Positions 1 to 8,004 are shown, counted from the first letter of the stretch. The stretch: 43,230 nucleotides of DNA from Ruegeria sp. Ofav3-42 (GCF_022347725.1 NZ_JAKRGB010000023.1:1-43230), one strand, 5' to 3'. A program made the numbers and translations. The notes: generated by a model from the sequence alone, not told the origin.

Positions 1-276
1 CCAATACTTGCGACCTGAGACTTTCACAACAACCTCATCAAGATGCCAGACATCGCCAGGACGACCTTGCCGCTGTCGCAATTTTCGAGCGATCTGTGGC
101 CCGAACTTGATGACCCAACGCCGGACGATCTCGTATGAGGCGTCGATCTCTCGTTGCAGCAACAATTCTTCAAGTTCGCGGAGGCTCAAATTGAAGCGGA
201 CGTACAGCCACACCGCGTGAGCAATGATCTGGGGAGGAAATCGGTGGCGCTTGTAGCTGATGGGCGATGGCGTCAT
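1..276 (-). CDS. IS6-family transposase, N-terminal part (runs off the window)
   Basis: The minus frame opens with ATG at 276 and stays open to the window edge (92 codons). The protein begins MTPSPISYKRHRFPPQII, has the IS6/IS26-type N-terminal helix-turn-helix region, and reaches WHLDE at residues 77-81, where D80 would be the first acidic residue of the DDE catalytic triad. The rest of the catalytic core lies outside the window, so it cannot be told whether the gene is intact. It is only distantly like the other two IS6 remnants here (11039 and 38611), so it belongs to a different IS6 lineage. The element probably starts near 341, where homology of the neighbouring DUF3604 fragment stops; I could not identify its inverted repeat. 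Confidence 0.85.
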   Translation of the reverse strand, partial: MTPSPISYKRHRFPPQIIAHAVWLYVRFNLSLRELEELLLQREIDASYEIVRRWVIKFGPQIARKLRQRQGRPGDVWHLDEVVVKVSGRKYW

Positions 277-341
277 TGATGTCACCTACGTCCAATGCCC
301 GACATGCACAACCAAACAACGGTTAACGTGACAACACCAGC

Positions 342-545
342 TGCGTCTATAGTCGTCCAACGTGGCTTTGGAACTTCGATCACTCTCACATAGTAAAATG
401 CGTTGTTATCCGGATCAAAATCTAGGTCTTGCCAATACGCGGCGAGTTTCACGGAACCGATTGAGTTGCTGCATGTCGCGTTTTCAACGTCTACCGTCGA
501 GCCCACTGGTTCGCGTGCGGACCATCCTCTCCAATTTCTCGGCCA
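342..545 (-). pseudogene. DUF3604 protein, C-terminal fragment
   Basis: The minus frame reads W-S-A-R-E-P-V-G-S-T-V-D near its start, then YWQDLDFDPDNNAFYYVRV and EVPKPRWTTIDA. This is the conserved C-terminal block of DUF3604 proteins (large exported proteins of unknown function), which normally runs VGNTVD, then DFDP, then FYYARVIEIPTPRWTAYDA. Homology is lost at about 342, next to the IS6 element, and upstream at about 545, next to the IS5 fragment, so both ends are cut. As I recall, DUF3604 genes often sit beside HupE/UreJ and parvulin genes in marine bacteria. That pair is present at 8476-10337, so the fragment may be a displaced piece of the same locus (inference). Confidence 0.6.
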
Positions 546-585
546 TCGGCGACGGCCACATCAAAGATCCGCTTATACACACACC

Positions 586-777
586 TGCATCCCGGGTCGA
601 AAGCAACGCAAGACAACCGTGAACTACGTCAAACGCCGATACAAACGGCGTAACCGGATTGAGATCATGTTCGACAGGCTCAAGGACTGGCGGCATGTGG
701 CCACACACTACGACAGATGTCCAAATGTCTTTCTATCAGCCATCGCTCTCGCTGCCACCGCCATCTATTGGTTGTGA
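586..777 (+). pseudogene. IS5-family (IS427-like) transposase, C-terminal remnant
   Basis: From 586 the plus frame reads CIPGRKQRK, then YKRRNRIEIMFDRLKDW and YDRCPNVFLSAIALAA, ending in a TGA stop at 777. This is the end of the second ORF of an IS5-family transposase, including the catalytic E of the DDE triad in RNRIEIMF. The N-terminal half and the first catalytic Asp residues are missing, so the copy is dead. A longer, also broken relative lies at 15061-15911 on the other strand. Confidence 0.85.
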
Positions 778-863
778 ACCCTGACCCTAAGAACCCCGTC
801 GAAATCCCAGGCGACATTGGTGTTTGGATCACGTGCGATACCCGATCTACTCATATGTTCGTC

Positions 864-1466
864 CTATACCTTCTGCCCTGACTGATACCCCCGCAAGTAC
901 TGGGAAACGAACTCCGTCAATTCCGCCCGGACCAAATCCGGTTCCAAGGCGACAAACCGCCCCTCCAACGAGAGCTTGATTATGCCGTGCACAGCAGAAA
1001 ACACGGTTCGCGCACGCAAAGCCAATGTGTCTTCATCTAAGTTGGGGCTCAATTGCGATAACGGGCCGATAATCTCGGCAATGAGCACCGTGTGTTCTTC
1101 AAGGTGCCATTGCGGGACAGGTACTCCTGGTTGCATACGGTGATCAAACAATGCGGCCCACAGGTTCGGGTTCGCGGTACCGAAATCCAGATAAGCCAAC
1201 GCCAGCGCAAGAAGCTTGTCCTGGGGCGCGGTTTGTAACGCAGAGGCGGTCTGCAATGACGTATGCAAGCGTGCGAGTGTGCGAGAGTTGACCGCCAGGA
1301 TCAGAAGGTCCAGATCCTCGAAGGCGTTATAAAGACTGCCGAGAGCACATCCGGCATCTTTTGTGACATCACGGGCGCGCAATGCCGCCAAACCTTGCGT
1401 TTCAATGCGCTTTTTTGCAGCAATCAGGATTTTTTCCTTCAGAATTTCTTTTTTACTTTTAGCCAC
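864..1466 (-). CDS. TetR/AcrR-family transcriptional regulator
   Basis: The 200-residue protein has a TetR-type N-terminal helix-turn-helix (residues about 10-55: RIETQGLAALRARDVTKDAG, then LGSLYNAFEDLDLL) and a helical ligand-binding C-terminal part. The start is GTG at 1466, preceded by AGAGG with five bases of spacing. It is divergent from pspA (1579), with about 110 bp between them that hold three near-identical 13-bp palindromes, the first only 26 bp from its own start. This is the classic arrangement of an autoregulated repressor that also controls its neighbour. Likely targets are itself and the pspA-yiaAB pair. The inducing ligand cannot be read from the sequence. Confidence 0.85.
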   Translation of the reverse strand: MAKSKKEILKEKILIAAKKRIETQGLAALRARDVTKDAGCALGSLYNAFEDLDLLILAVNSRTLARLHTSLQTASALQTAPQDKLLALALAYLDFGTANPNLWAALFDHRMQPGVPVPQWHLEEHTVLIAEIIGPLSQLSPNLDEDTLALRARTVFSAVHGIIKLSLEGRFVALEPDLVRAELTEFVSQYLRGYQSGQKV

Positions 1467-1491
1467 TTAATCCTCTTGGTTCCAAATTTAC

Positions 1492-1561
1492 TGAACAACG
1501 TTCATTTTTTATTTGAACAATGTTCAGAATCAATTCATAGTCACCCCATGAACAATGTTCA
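1492..1561. promoter_or_regulatory. Three tandem TetR-type operator palindromes
   Basis: TGAACAACGTTCA at 1492-1504, TGAACAATGTTCA at 1514-1526 and TGAACAATGTTCA at 1549-1561 are 13-bp palindromes (GAAC-N3-GTTC) between a TetR gene and pspA. Start-to-start spacings are 22 and 35 bp. The third copy ends 17 bp before the pspA ATG, so a bound repressor would block the transcription start or elongation. The sequence shows the repeats; binding by the adjacent TetR protein is inferred from position and symmetry. Confidence 0.75.
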
Positions 1562-1578
1562 TAAATGAGGAGCCAACG

Positions 1579-2280
1579 ATGTTCAAACAGTTTGCCACTT
1601 TAATAAGAGGCCGGGCCTTTGAGGCGGCATCCGTCGTAACCGACCGCAATGCTCTGCCTATTTTGCGCCAGCAGATCCGGGACTGCGCCCATGCTGTCCA
1701 GATGTCCCGCAAGGCTGTTGCTGTCGCGATGGCCCAGAACGAACAGGAAGTTAAGCAGCACGAACGACTGACCCAACAGATCGCGGGCCTCGAAGCCCGC
1801 ACTTTGGATGCGCTGCAGAAAGACCGTGAGGATTTGGCAAGAGATGCGGCCGAGACAATCGCCCATCTCGAAGCAGAGCGTGATGTATCAACTCAGGCGC
1901 AGGCCCGGTTCGATACTGAGATCGCCCGCTTACGCACCGTCCTGCGCGAGGCTGAAACCCGGTTGCGGCAGCTGCAGCGTGGTCAGCGCCTTGCCACGGC
2001 CACCGACAAAACGCAGCGCCTGCAACAAGTGGCACCCGACAGCGGTTTATCCACTTTGCGTGAAGCTGAGGACACGCTTCAGCGTTTGCAAGAACGTCAA
2101 AGCGAAATGGATGCCACAGCGCGCGCCATGACCGAGTTGGAAGCGACTGGTTCGGCCGAGAATATGCGTGACAGGTTGGCCGAAGCAGGGTGCGGTAAGC
2201 CTTTGCGATCAAGCACTGATGACGTGCTCGATCGCCTAAAGAAAAAGGTGAAAAAATCCGACAAAACGAAATCGAACTGA
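1579..2280 (+). CDS. pspA: PspA/IM30 (phage-shock protein A) family protein
   Basis: A 233-residue, almost entirely helical coiled-coil protein beginning MFKQFATLIRGRAFEAA, with long heptad-rich stretches rich in Gln, Arg and Glu (residues about 40-200). This matches PspA/IM30, an ESCRT-III-like protein that coats and stabilises the inner membrane under stress. An in-frame ATG exists at 1555, but it lies inside the third operator and lacks a ribosome site; the ATG at 1579 has GAGG about ten bases upstream. The C-terminus ends in a Lys-rich tail. It is followed after 46 bp by the YiaA/B-like membrane gene. Unlike the enterobacterial psp operon there is no PspF or sigma-54 partner nearby; control by the divergent TetR regulator is inferred. 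Confidence 0.8.
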   Translation: MFKQFATLIRGRAFEAASVVTDRNALPILRQQIRDCAHAVQMSRKAVAVAMAQNEQEVKQHERLTQQIAGLEARTLDALQKDREDLARDAAETIAHLEAERDVSTQAQARFDTEIARLRTVLREAETRLRQLQRGQRLATATDKTQRLQQVAPDSGLSTLREAEDTLQRLQERQSEMDATARAMTELEATGSAENMRDRLAEAGCGKPLRSSTDDVLDRLKKKVKKSDKTKSN

Positions 2281-2326
2281 CGACCAAACTGAATTTAGCC
2301 GACAAAAAGCTGAAAGGAATTTATCC

Positions 2327-2617
2327 ATGAATGCCGAAGAAAACCTGAACCTGCCGCAGTCCAACGCCTGGAACATGTTCACTATTGGCTCGTTCATTGT
2401 CGCGGCAGCGATGATGGCCGGCGGCATCTACTTCCTCGAAGCCAGCTTTGCAGCAAAAGGGTTCTACTCCATGTCTGCGCTGATGTTGGTGCACACCACC
2501 GTTTCGATCACAAAGACCCTGCGCGACCGTGAAGAATCGCAGCGTCTGCACAACCGGATCGAAGACGCAAAAACCGAAAAACTGCTGAAAGAGGTCGGCG
2601 AGAATATCGCTGCCTAA
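2327..2617 (+). CDS. YiaA/YiaB-family inner membrane protein
   Basis: A 96-residue protein with two hydrophobic segments (residues about 15-38 and 45-63: TIGSFIVAAAMMAGGIYFLE and SMSALMLVHTTVSITKTL), followed by a charged helical tail. This is the YiaA/B two-helix domain arrangement. ATG at 2327 is preceded by GAAAGGA. It lies downstream of pspA in the same orientation and is probably co-transcribed, consistent with a membrane-stress role. Its stop codon overlaps the stop codon of the convergent nitroreductase-like gene by a few bases (2614-2617), so the two transcription units meet with no spacer and no visible terminator between them. Confidence 0.8.
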   Translation: MNAEENLNLPQSNAWNMFTIGSFIVAAAMMAGGIYFLEASFAAKGFYSMSALMLVHTTVSITKTLRDREESQRLHNRIEDAKTEKLLKEVGENIAA

Positions 2618-3588
2618 ACAATAACCTCGCGCATAGACAGGCGCGTTCGGCTGGGGGTGGCACCATTTGCTGCCCCCAGTCTTAACGCGTTGAACAAGAC
2701 CCTGCCAGTCGGCACAGAAAAACGATCCGAGACGGCTGCGCATGTACCCGGATCATCTGCCGGCGCTGCAGCAGGCCATCCCACCAAGCCACGTGCAGTA
2801 GCTTGCAACCAGGATCGATAAAACGCCCGGCCTGCCTCGATCATCGACCCGTTTTCAGGCCAGTGGAATAGTGCGATTGCCCCTGCTTCACGGCTGCGCG
2901 CAGCCTCACCCGACAGGTGCGGGCCAAGGCCCAACACCGCCAACAGGTCATAAAGCCTGCCACCAAGAACGAATGGCGCGAACCTTGCGGTTGTTGTATC
3001 CATGGCAAGCACCTCTCGGTTCAAACCATCGATGTGGTAGTTCGGATCGACATCACGCAAACGCATCCAACTCAGCAACTCCGAACGAAAGGCTCTGGAT
3101 CGCACAACGCGGGCTGATGCGATGTCGATTTGCTTGGCAAGCCACTCGATCTGGGCCGCATCTTCGACCAATGTCATGTGAGCGCTGCTCCAGTTCTCAA
3201 AGGCACCTTGTGGGGGAGGTGCAAAGCCCCCGCGATGTGTCAGACGTTTCGACGCTTCCACGGCCAGCTTTGCATCCTCTGTGTCGGCGGTCGCCTTAGG
3301 AGCAATGCAGGCAATCTTGCGCAAACCTGCCTCCTCCGGCTCGTCTGATACGGTTACTTCTGCACCAACCCCGCGCGCAGCCAGGGCCAATACGGTGCCT
3401 TCCACCGCCGCACCGCACGAGACTTCCAAATCGCGATCATTAGGATCACCTACAGGCAGGCGCCGTGACAGATCGGCGTGGACTTCTATGCACGCCGCAA
3501 CCTGCCGCCATCGCGCTGGCTGCGTATTATGCGCCGAAGGGGCAAGCATCGCTTGCGCAACAATTTCTTCGAATTCCATGCGGTCCAC
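2614..3588 (-). CDS. Nitroreductase-like (Acg-type) FMN protein
   Basis: The 324-residue protein carries the nitroreductase-fold opening APSAHNTQPARWR at residues about 17-29, the FMN-phosphate-binding signature of Acg/Rv3131-type nitroreductase-like proteins. GTG at 3588 has AAGGAG about eight bases upstream, better placed than for the in-frame ATG at 3579. The GTG shares its first base with the TAG of the preceding gene. It is the last gene of a five-gene overlapping operon with ThiF-like and GNAT-like proteins, so it probably reduces or dehydrogenates an intermediate made by them rather than acting as a general nitroreductase (inference). In peptide-modification clusters a SagB-type nitroreductase pairs with an E1-like protein, but no YcaO partner is present here. 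Confidence 0.65.
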   Translation of the reverse strand: MDRMEFEEIVAQAMLAPSAHNTQPARWRQVAACIEVHADLSRRLPVGDPNDRDLEVSCGAAVEGTVLALAARGVGAEVTVSDEPEEAGLRKIACIAPKATADTEDAKLAVEASKRLTHRGGFAPPPQGAFENWSSAHMTLVEDAAQIEWLAKQIDIASARVVRSRAFRSELLSWMRLRDVDPNYHIDGLNREVLAMDTTTARFAPFVLGGRLYDLLAVLGLGPHLSGEAARSREAGAIALFHWPENGSMIEAGRAFYRSWLQATARGLVGWPAAAPADDPGTCAAVSDRFSVPTGRVLFNALRLGAANGATPSRTRLSMREVIV

Positions 3589-4694
3589 TACACCAACTCC
3601 TTGGAAAACAGATGCAGCCTGTGAAGCGGCGCAGCCCCGGCTTTTTCGGTTTGTCGCAGGCTGGCCGTATTCTCGTCAGCGATCCAAGTACCGCCAACGG
3701 TATTGTATCCGGCGGCAATCATGTCTCGTGTCATCTCGCTCAGCATCAATGGGTTGGCCGAACGACCTTGAAACTCTGGCATTACACCCTGAAAAATGAC
3801 CACTGCACGATCACGGCGAGCTTTGTAACGGAGATAGTGATATGGCAGGGACAGACGCAATCGCGACCCGATCCGACGGAGCAACGGGTTGAGATCAGGA
3901 ATGGCGATCACGGCACCCACTGGAGCGCCGCGATAGTGCACAACCTTTGAAATTCGCGGGTCCATGATCCACTTCATGTCTTTAGCCTGAAAGTGGAATT
4001 CTTCGGCGGTTACCGGAACAAACATGGGATTGTTTTTGAAGCTGCGGTTCAGGATGGCACGGGCATCCTCAAGCCTCTCAGCGATGGTCGCGCGGGTGAC
4101 GGGTGCGAAAGAGAATCCTTGATCCAGCAACTGCCTACGTTGCACGTCGGGTAAGACTTCCGGGGTTGGATTGGAATCCAGGCGACGCTCGAAGGTGGTC
4201 ATGGGAAAGTGCGGCTGAAACCCATTCGCCTCAAGCAGCCCCGGCAAGTGCGGAGGCCCCCAAATCTGGTCGGTAAAAGGTTGCTGATCGAAACCACCCG
4301 TCATGATTCCAGCTTGTTGCATCGCAGTCAGGTTGAAGTTACCAACCAGTCGGGTCATGCCTTTTCCACGGATCCAATTTTCTGCTGCTTGCAGTAAAAC
4401 TGTGGCGACCTCGGGGTCATTTGCGCAATCAAAGTAGCCAAAACATCCTCGCGCTTCGTGGTGCAGGTCGTTTGATCCCCGATGAAGGTGAGCCGTGATC
4501 CGACCCACGGGCTTGCCGTACCGTTTCACCGAGAAAAACGTGAATTCCGATGCGTCGGAGAACAATGGGTTCTCGATCGACAAAAAGCGTTTCAAGTCCG
4601 CCTTCATCGGTGAAACATATGGGGTGTCGGCTCCATAGGCGTGAAACGGGGCGGCGAAGAAACTTGAAAAGTCCCGTTCCAGCAACTCAATCAT
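3588..4694 (-). CDS. GNAT-like acyltransferase (YghO-like, two-lobed)
   Basis: A 368-residue protein resembling the YghO group of GNAT-fold proteins: an N-terminal lobe with FFSVKRYGKPVGRITAHLHR (residues about 53-72) and a C-terminal lobe with VIFQGVMPEFQGRSANPLML followed by IADENTASLRQTEKAGA (residues about 300-352). The second block matches the acyl-CoA-binding loop and the following helix of a GNAT domain. The substrate is unknown. ATG at 4694 overlaps the TGA of the upstream membrane-protein gene (ATGA), so the genes are translationally coupled. It is the second GNAT-like protein in the operon, suggesting two acylation steps or one active and one recognition subunit. Confidence 0.6.
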   Translation of the reverse strand: MIELLERDFSSFFAAPFHAYGADTPYVSPMKADLKRFLSIENPLFSDASEFTFFSVKRYGKPVGRITAHLHRGSNDLHHEARGCFGYFDCANDPEVATVLLQAAENWIRGKGMTRLVGNFNLTAMQQAGIMTGGFDQQPFTDQIWGPPHLPGLLEANGFQPHFPMTTFERRLDSNPTPEVLPDVQRRQLLDQGFSFAPVTRATIAERLEDARAILNRSFKNNPMFVPVTAEEFHFQAKDMKWIMDPRISKVVHYRGAPVGAVIAIPDLNPLLRRIGSRLRLSLPYHYLRYKARRDRAVVIFQGVMPEFQGRSANPLMLSEMTRDMIAAGYNTVGGTWIADENTASLRQTEKAGAAPLHRLHLFSKELV

Positions 4695-5875
4695 GCTTGC
4701 CCCTCACTCACCAGAACCTGCGCCATCCTCTGGACCGCGCGCAAAGCGGTACCGGTGCTATCCAAAGCCGCGATTTCGGGACTGTTGAGCATGATCAATT
4801 GCAGAGGGGTGTCAGACAAGAAAACCGCATGGGTTGCATCGAAACGCGAGAACAGCCAATTGACTTGTTCGTCATCCGTGGCCCCTAACTGTTGAACAGG
4901 TGTTGCCGTGAAACTGGCGCGCAGTTCATTCAGGTTCATATCCGCCAAGTCCGCCTCGTCCACCAAAAACGCATCCGGAGACCCGGCAGCCCGTCGAAGC
5001 AATTCCAGGCTAACCTTTGGGCCATGCCCGTCCGCATCGGCAATCTCACGAAGGGCGATCAACTGGCGATCCTCAATCCGCAAGGCAATCGCTGCTTGCC
5101 ATATCGCCAACAGCATGAGCGAGGCCAAAATAATCGTCATTACCTGCAGGCCAGATCGCATATCCATTGGCACAATCCCCAAGACGATCAGTGAAAGCAG
5201 AGCGGCCACCACAAATACAATCCCGAAACCATGCAGAGTATCCCACGGTCGCAAACCGGAGCGGTTCATCGCAATCGACAACCAGCACAGCCCCAGCACC
5301 GCCACTCCACCCAGCCTGACCGGCAGGTCAAGCGATGTCCCACGCATGAAATCCGTTGCCAGAAACGGCAGGATCAATAGGAATGACAGGCTTATCAAAT
5401 TGATGGTTCTGTTTTCCGCATGTGACAGGCTGTCCCTATCGCGCCGCAAAACGAACAAAGCGACGCCACCTAATCCAAACAGTTGGAACAGCATCAGCCC
5501 CGCAAGTCTTTCAAATTCGATATTGCCAAACTGGAAAAGACCCAACAGCCCGAACGTCACACCCCCCCACGCACAGAATTGTTTCAGCACCGGAGGCGCG
5601 TGGCGGCGCACAAGCCCCTCGGACAAAACAAGTGCCGTCAAAGGGATCAATGCTGCGCAGATGCTTGTGATCGCCGAAAAAAGCCACCCCCAGCCACCCC
5701 AGTGGCCAATCCGCGCCAGCATCAGGACGACCAGCACCCACAGGCAGAATTGAAACCTTCTGGCAATTTCCGGCCTCTGCACAAGGTCCTTAAGACGCAA
5801 CAACACGGTTGCTGCACCCAATGCCGCACATAGTGAAACCCAGGCATCCGCCAGAAAGGTCGCCATATCTGTCAT
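4691..5875 (-). CDS. Multi-pass membrane protein with cytosolic C-terminal domain, unknown function
   Basis: I do not recognise this 394-residue protein. It has about eight hydrophobic segments over residues 10-265 (for example FCLWVLVVLMLARIG, LMLFQLFGLGGVALFVL, LISLSFLLILPFLA, FGIVFVVAALLSLIVLGIV). The last segment is followed by a soluble acidic C-terminal part of about 130 residues. No transporter or kinase motif is evident. ATG at 5875 overlaps the TGA of the ThiF-like gene (ATGA) and its own stop overlaps the next ATG, so it is an integral member of the operon. It could be a membrane anchor, an exporter of the operon's product or a membrane enzyme; the sequence does not decide. Confidence 0.7.
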   Translation of the reverse strand: MTDMATFLADAWVSLCAALGAATVLLRLKDLVQRPEIARRFQFCLWVLVVLMLARIGHWGGWGWLFSAITSICAALIPLTALVLSEGLVRRHAPPVLKQFCAWGGVTFGLLGLFQFGNIEFERLAGLMLFQLFGLGGVALFVLRRDRDSLSHAENRTINLISLSFLLILPFLATDFMRGTSLDLPVRLGGVAVLGLCWLSIAMNRSGLRPWDTLHGFGIVFVVAALLSLIVLGIVPMDMRSGLQVMTIILASLMLLAIWQAAIALRIEDRQLIALREIADADGHGPKVSLELLRRAAGSPDAFLVDEADLADMNLNELRASFTATPVQQLGATDDEQVNWLFSRFDATHAVFLSDTPLQLIMLNSPEIAALDSTGTALRAVQRMAQVLVSEGQA

Positions 5876-6747
5876 GGAGTCAGCAACCTTTCCATCTGCC
5901 GTCGAACCAACGGACGCATCAGCGTGGCAATAAAGCTTGGCAAGGGCCGCTCGACCCTACCGGTGTGAGGGTTCAAGAACCAACCTCGATAATCCGCGCC
6001 ATGCGACCGCCCCAGAACAGCTTGAAGCGCCTCTCCTCCCATCAGTGTCCCTGCCATGATCACCATCGGCGCAAAGGACATACGGCTGCGGGTTCCGGCA
6101 ATCACCTCACCTGCCAGAGCCAAGTCAACGTGGTGCCGGGAGGACGAATGGGTCAGTACGTATTCCGCCTCGGCCATTGCTGCCGCATCTCGCATCTCCG
6201 AGGTCAGCTCATTCCAGTTGGTGCCGCGTGTGGTGTAATCCAAACGCTCCTCGGGCATCGGATCGCCCGGCACTGTGACATAAACTGACGGCAACGGAGA
6301 CGCATACGCGTCAATTACTGCGCGGCCCTTGGCCCGCGCAGTCCGATACAGCAGCAAGCTGGCGCCAAGATCGTCCGTGCCATTGACCACCACATCTGCG
6401 CTTTGAACCAGACGCTCCACATGGTCGGTCCAATCGGCCCCAAGCACTTCAATATCAGCCTCAGGGTTGATTTGCAGACACTGATCACGGGTTGCCTGAG
6501 CTTTATCTTGATCAACGGTTTTCAGCGTCGCAAAAAGCTGACGGTTCAGATTGGACACTTCGAACGCGTCCAGATCAGCCAAGATCAACCGACCCACTCC
6601 AGCACGGATCAGGGTCATGATTGCACTACCCCCCATTCCTCCGGTTCCACAGACGAACACGCTGGCGTTGCGCAAATGGGTTTGTTCATCTTCGGAAACA
6701 AATCCGAGATTGCGGGTGGTGAACTCCTGATAGGTAAAGACCGTCAT
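5872..6747 (-). CDS. ThiF/MoeB-like E1-type adenylyltransferase
   Basis: A 291-residue E1-like protein with the Rossmann nucleotide loop GTGGMGG (residues 34-40), acidic residues D58 and D60, the NLNRQ motif at 66-70 carrying the catalytic Arg, and a Lys at 82. These are the ATP-binding elements of the ThiF/MoeB/HesA family, which adenylates a C-terminal carboxylate of a small protein or peptide. Only two cysteines exist (C33, C90). The CxxC zinc pairs and the usual catalytic-cysteine loop are absent, so it may only adenylate rather than form a thioester. No ubiquitin-like partner with a Gly-Gly tail was seen nearby. ATG at 6747 sits in an A8 run and overlaps the TGA of the upstream GNAT gene. 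Confidence 0.8.
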   Translation of the reverse strand: MTVFTYQEFTTRNLGFVSEDEQTHLRNASVFVCGTGGMGGSAIMTLIRAGVGRLILADLDAFEVSNLNRQLFATLKTVDQDKAQATRDQCLQINPEADIEVLGADWTDHVERLVQSADVVVNGTDDLGASLLLYRTARAKGRAVIDAYASPLPSVYVTVPGDPMPEERLDYTTRGTNWNELTSEMRDAAAMAEAEYVLTHSSSRHHVDLALAGEVIAGTRSRMSFAPMVIMAGTLMGGEALQAVLGRSHGADYRGWFLNPHTGRVERPLPSFIATLMRPLVRRQMERLLTP

Positions 6748-7706
6748 TTTTTTTGCTCACGTGGTCTGAGGATGCCGAATTCGTGTCGCGTATCGGACCA
6801 TTGCCAGAGCGGCATCGCCAATCGCTGCAATACCGCCGCGAAGACAGCAAAGGTGAGGGCAGCTACTGATCCGCGCGGAACTTCGCGACCGACATAGGAC
6901 AATGCCGTCGGCATATCCATTTGTCCCAACTGCAGGACGTCATCGCCCCGGTCATAGTCAAGCTGGTTCTCGCAGAATTCATTAACGACCTGATCGCGAT
7001 GTTTCGGCGCATCTTCGAAGGTTTTCTTCAAATGATCCGACCCGCCCGTGTAGGCGTTGGTGATCACAAAGCGATCTTCGTCAAACCCCGCATCAGGACC
7101 GACGCCAAATATATGACGGTGATGCCGCATGATGCTCCGCGCCATATGCAGATGCAGAAGGCTACGCCGGTTCTGAGGTTCGGGCGGTGCCGCTGGAAAA
7201 ACCCGAGCAAAGCCGTGCCCGACCAGCCCCACCACCGCCGGGACTTGCGTCACATTCGAGACCCAGAGAGGGCGCATACCGTTTCGAAACAGGATCAACA
7301 CACATGTCAGACCATAGAGAACCCAACTGAAGCCCTGGCTGCGAAGGTCTGGATCAACCATCACCAATCCCAGATGCAAGACCTCTTCGGATCGATGGCC
7401 CAAATTTACATCCATCAACGCCAAGGCATTAAAGGCAACAGGGGTATTGTCATCCCTGCGCGAAATCAGAGTAATCACCGAATGTGCAAGCCGATCGCGA
7501 TCTCCAGCAAACACGCCGTATTTCAGTTCCCCGTCCGGCAGCGTTTTTGACGCCACGCTCCGCAGATCCGCGACCAGATTGTCCAGCTCATTGCCTGGCA
7601 TCCACAGGCCAGGGCGTTCTAGAATACGTACGCTATAGCCGCCCGGGATACCTAAACGAATATCCATGTAACGCTGCGAAGCCGCGTTGATAATTGCGCT
7701 AAACAA
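6744..7706 (-). CDS. GNAT-like N-acyltransferase, unknown substrate
   Basis: A 320-residue protein with a GNAT-like core: LHLGLVMVDPDLRSQGFSWV (residues about 110-129) resembles beta-strand 4 followed by the acyl-CoA pyrophosphate loop. The C-terminal half has no family I can name. It ends in a Lys/Gln-rich tail in an A8 tract, where its TGA overlaps the ThiF ATG. The start is uncertain. TTG at 7706 has AGGA too close to it; an in-frame ATG at 7667 (MDIRLGIPGGYSV) lacks a clear ribosome site but would give a natural-looking N-terminus. First large gene of the five-gene operon, 19 bp downstream of a small ORF. Confidence 0.55.
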   Translation of the reverse strand: MFSAIINAASQRYMDIRLGIPGGYSVRILERPGLWMPGNELDNLVADLRSVASKTLPDGELKYGVFAGDRDRLAHSVITLISRRDDNTPVAFNALALMDVNLGHRSEEVLHLGLVMVDPDLRSQGFSWVLYGLTCVLILFRNGMRPLWVSNVTQVPAVVGLVGHGFARVFPAAPPEPQNRRSLLHLHMARSIMRHHRHIFGVGPDAGFDEDRFVITNAYTGGSDHLKKTFEDAPKHRDQVVNEFCENQLDYDRGDDVLQLGQMDMPTALSYVGREVPRGSVAALTFAVFAAVLQRLAMPLWQWSDTRHEFGILRPREQKK

Positions 7707-7725
7707 TTCCTGTTCCCGTTAATTT

Positions 7726-8004
7726 CTACTCATCTACGGATCCGAACGAAGTTTCGGCAAGTCCACTACTTGAGATCAATTTTTTCTGAAGTCGCATAGC
7801 TTTGCCATCAACAGGTTTTTTTCTTTTCAGCGCAAGTCGTGAATTCCAGAAGCATTTAACTTTGCTGTCGCTCGCCAAGTTCTTTTTCATCCACTGCTCC
7901 AAGGTCTTTCTGTCCGCAATCGCCCTCGCCGCAACCGTCATGTTTTGGCTTTGAAATAAGAATGAGTCCTGACCCTGGGTTCTGGATACTTCAAGATTTG
8001 CCAA
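7726..8004 (-). CDS. Small hypothetical protein upstream of the ThiF operon
   Basis: A 92-codon frame in the same direction as the ThiF/GNAT operon, ending 19 bp before its first gene. It is Lys- and Ser-rich, with a basic middle (RLALKRKKPVDGKAM) and the C-terminus SSSGLAETSFGSVDE. No family is recognised. The start would be TTG at 8004 or the internal ATG near 7938. Its position makes it a candidate precursor peptide or partner for the operon's E1-like enzyme, but it ends in Asp-Glu, not Gly-Gly. It could equally be a chance frame. Confidence 0.3.
   Translation of the reverse strand: MANLEVSRTQGQDSFLFQSQNMTVAARAIADRKTLEQWMKKNLASDSKVKCFWNSRLALKRKKPVDGKAMRLQKKLISSSGLAETSFGSVDE

Noticed and set aside
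4908..5753. Plus-strand frame of 281 codons
   Set aside because: Antisense to the multi-pass membrane protein; the Ser/Arg/Pro-rich product has no plausible fold, while the minus frame is coupled to its neighbours.
2614..7706. TOMM/lasso-type peptide biosynthesis cluster
   Set aside because: E1-like and nitroreductase-like genes fit loosely, but there is no YcaO, no protease/cyclase pair and no convincing precursor peptide.
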